Positions 6,809 to 7,763 of a stretch of DNA of 7,763 bases are shown piece by piece. The first letter of the stretch is position 1. Every line of letters starts with the position of its first letter. The notes beneath the pieces are model-generated. The model made no database searches and had not been told where the DNA came from. It saw only the letters and a program-made list of their open reading frames with translations. The position numbers and the translations under genes were made by a program. The DNA lies in the NCBI GenBank assembly GCA_902477365.1, contig CABSGW010000119.1, positions 1 to 7,763 on the forward strand, written 5' to 3'. This DNA is from an uncultured Prevotellaceae bacterium. GTDB lineage: Bacteria > Bacteroidota > Bacteroidia > Bacteroidales > Bacteroidaceae.

Positions 6809-7030
6809 TGTTCGACGTGTTATATGATTTCTTGTTGGTGGATTTATGATTTGGATAGCATTGGCGGGACAGCTCTTTTCACAGTGCTTGCATCCAACGC
6901 ATTGGGATGCTGCTGCAATATTGACAAAACGGCACTCTCCGTTATCAATCATTTTTAAAACACCTCTTCGGCAATGTGCTACACATTCGCCGCAACCGAT
7001 ACAGCTGTATGTAAAAAGTTTTATTTCCAT
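6491..7030 (-). CDS. Di-cluster ferredoxin domain joined to a two-helix membrane protein
   Basis: A 179-aa ORF with two parts. Residues 1-66 form a bacterial 2[4Fe-4S] ferredoxin: C10-x2-C13-x2-C16-x3-C20 and C44-x2-C47-x2-C50-x3-C54, the second followed by the usual proline; the first has Arg in place of Pro. After a linker (67-78) come two hydrophobic helices, about 80-103 and 107-129, then a strongly basic and charged tail (QARQKRRHLHKMR, then EERKRFIREQL). The positive-inside rule puts both ends, and so the clusters, in the cytoplasm. M75 (6806-6808) begins MKKTGKIIF, which looks like a normal protein start, so the membrane part may also or instead be made separately. The stop overlaps the sigma factor start by 11 bases, indicating an operon. 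A role as redox-responsive sigma regulator or electron carrier is inference. Confidence 0.75.
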   Translation of the reverse strand: MEIKLFTYSCIGCGECVAHCRRGVLKMIDNGECRFVNIAAASQCVGCKHCEKSCPANAIQIINPPTRNHITRRTMKKTGKIIFCTVAGIAIMALLVAAIMWLWNLLIPAITGWACITFWQALGLAVLFRLLTGHLGHPMQARQKRRHLHKMRNMPFEERKRFIREQLWKLSNEDSDNEK

Positions 7031-7102
7031 GTTTACTTGTTCTTCTCACATAGGTAGACGATTGAGCCGTCTGGATATTTTACGGAAAACGATTTTAGTT
7101 CG

Positions 7103-7160
7103 AAAAAAGTTGAAAGGTGGTATTGTTTGTTCCGATGTAAACCAAACGATACCACCTTTC
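7103..7160 (-). terminator. Rho-independent terminator of the flavoprotein gene
   Basis: An 18-bp stem pairs 7112-7129 with 7143-7160 (GAAAGGTGGTATTGTTTG against its complement, one G-U pair) around a 13-base loop. Read on the minus strand it is followed closely by TTTTTT (7108-7103). It lies 20 bases past the flavoprotein stop, so that gene is largely terminated before the ferredoxin gene, whose own promoter should lie between about 7031 and 7102. I could not identify a consensus box there. Confidence 0.92.
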
Positions 7161-7180
7161 GGCTTTGTAGTGAATAATCC

Positions 7181-7762
7181 TTATTCGGCCTGTTTAACGG
7201 CCTTCAGTAACCAGGCCAGTTGAACGCCCAAGTCCTTCATGTTGCGCAGTCCCTCGGCATCATCGTACACTTCGCCTGGCATTTCGCCGATACCGAAATT
7301 CCAGTAAGTGGAGCCAGGCACAATCATGCCGCTTCCCAGCATAAATCGGTTTAATTCGTCGTAAACCGTAACAGCTCCTCCCCGGCGTACGCTGATGACG
7401 GCGGCACCCACTTTGCGTGTCAGGGTACGCCCTTGGCCAATGGTTGTCAGTCCCAGTCGGTCCATAAAGGCTTTCATTTCGGCACTTACGCTACCGTAAT
7501 AGGTTGGCGATGCCAGAATAATGCCGTCGGCTCCCTGTGCTTTGCGGATAAACTCGTTCATTCCGTCGGTTTTGATAGCGCATTGCCCATCCTTTGTTTT
7601 AAAGCAGGTGTAACATGACGCACATCCGCGGAGCAGTTTTCCGCCCAACTGTACAATCTCTGTTTCAATCCCAGCTTCTTCAATGGGTTTAAACACTTCT
7701 TTTATCAACATCTCGGTATTGCCCCCTTTGCGTGGGCTACCATTAAAAGCTACTATTTTCAT
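7181..7762 (-). CDS. Flavodoxin-fold NAD(P)H-dependent oxidoreductase / iron-sulfur flavoprotein-like
   Basis: A 193-aa cytoplasmic redox protein of the NADPH-dependent FMN reductase superfamily. The N-terminus KIVAFNGSPRKGGNTE contains the FMN-phosphate loop (about residues 7-16), and ASPTYYGSVSAEMKAFMDR (84-102) is the second flavin-binding segment. Between them is C47-x2-C50-x2-C53-x7-C61, the compact cysteine motif spacing of archaeal Isf-type iron-sulfur flavoproteins, which carry a [4Fe-4S] cluster. The following D66-G-M68 resembles the Isf continuation, so FMN plus one cluster is likely, with electron transfer to an unknown acceptor. The start ATG is two bases from the window end, but the family normally begins exactly with this MKI segment, so the protein appears complete. 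A simple flavin reductase that has lost its cluster is the alternative. Upstream context is outside the window. Confidence 0.88.
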   Translation of the reverse strand: MKIVAFNGSPRKGGNTEMLIKEVFKPIEEAGIETEIVQLGGKLLRGCASCYTCFKTKDGQCAIKTDGMNEFIRKAQGADGIILASPTYYGSVSAEMKAFMDRLGLTTIGQGRTLTRKVGAAVISVRRGGAVTVYDELNRFMLGSGMIVPGSTYWNFGIGEMPGEVYDDAEGLRNMKDLGVQLAWLLKAVKQAE

Positions 7763-7763
7763 C

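Overview
The window reads as a chromosomal segment of a member of the Bacteroidales (Bacteroidota). The evidence is the NuoM/NuoN sequences, genes that start without Shine-Dalgarno sequences after A/T-rich leaders, TAnnTTTG-type promoter elements, and the gene content. I cannot place it to genus.

Layout. (1) Positions 1-2446, + strand: the end of a complex I operon, with the 3' part of nuoM running in from the left edge followed by complete nuoN. A strong hairpin plus T-tract terminator follows at 2469-2507. (2) Positions 2508-3044: about 540 bases without a credible gene. It holds two related short palindromes (2571-2596 and 2620-2635) and two TAnnTTTG promoter-like boxes. (3) Positions 3045-5783, + strand: a tight two-gene unit, a secreted GH20 beta-N-acetylhexosaminidase followed 12 bases later by a multi-pass membrane protein of the HGSNAT/NagX acyltransferase-like family (COG4299/DUF5009). 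(4) Positions 5784-5952: a convergent intergenic gap with a long near-continuous hairpin containing a perfect 12-bp inverted repeat. (5) Positions 5953-7030, - strand: an ORF joining an N-terminal di-cluster ferredoxin to a two-helix membrane segment, overlapping by 11 bases the start of an ECF-type sigma factor gene. (6) Positions 7181-7762, - strand: a flavodoxin-fold protein with an Isf-like compact cysteine motif, with its own terminator (7103-7160) separating it from the ferredoxin/sigma pair.

How the genes may work together. NuoM and NuoN are proton-pumping membrane subunits of one respiratory complex. The GH20 enzyme would release terminal GlcNAc/GalNAc in the periplasm, and the membrane protein beside it may modify or handle amino sugars; that link is inference from family and adjacency. 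The minus-strand pair is the most unusual part. Its order and overlap suggest the membrane/ferredoxin protein and the sigma factor are made together, so the former could be a membrane-bound and possibly redox-sensitive partner of the sigma factor. An alternative reading, in which the membrane part is a separate protein started at an internal ATG, is equally open.
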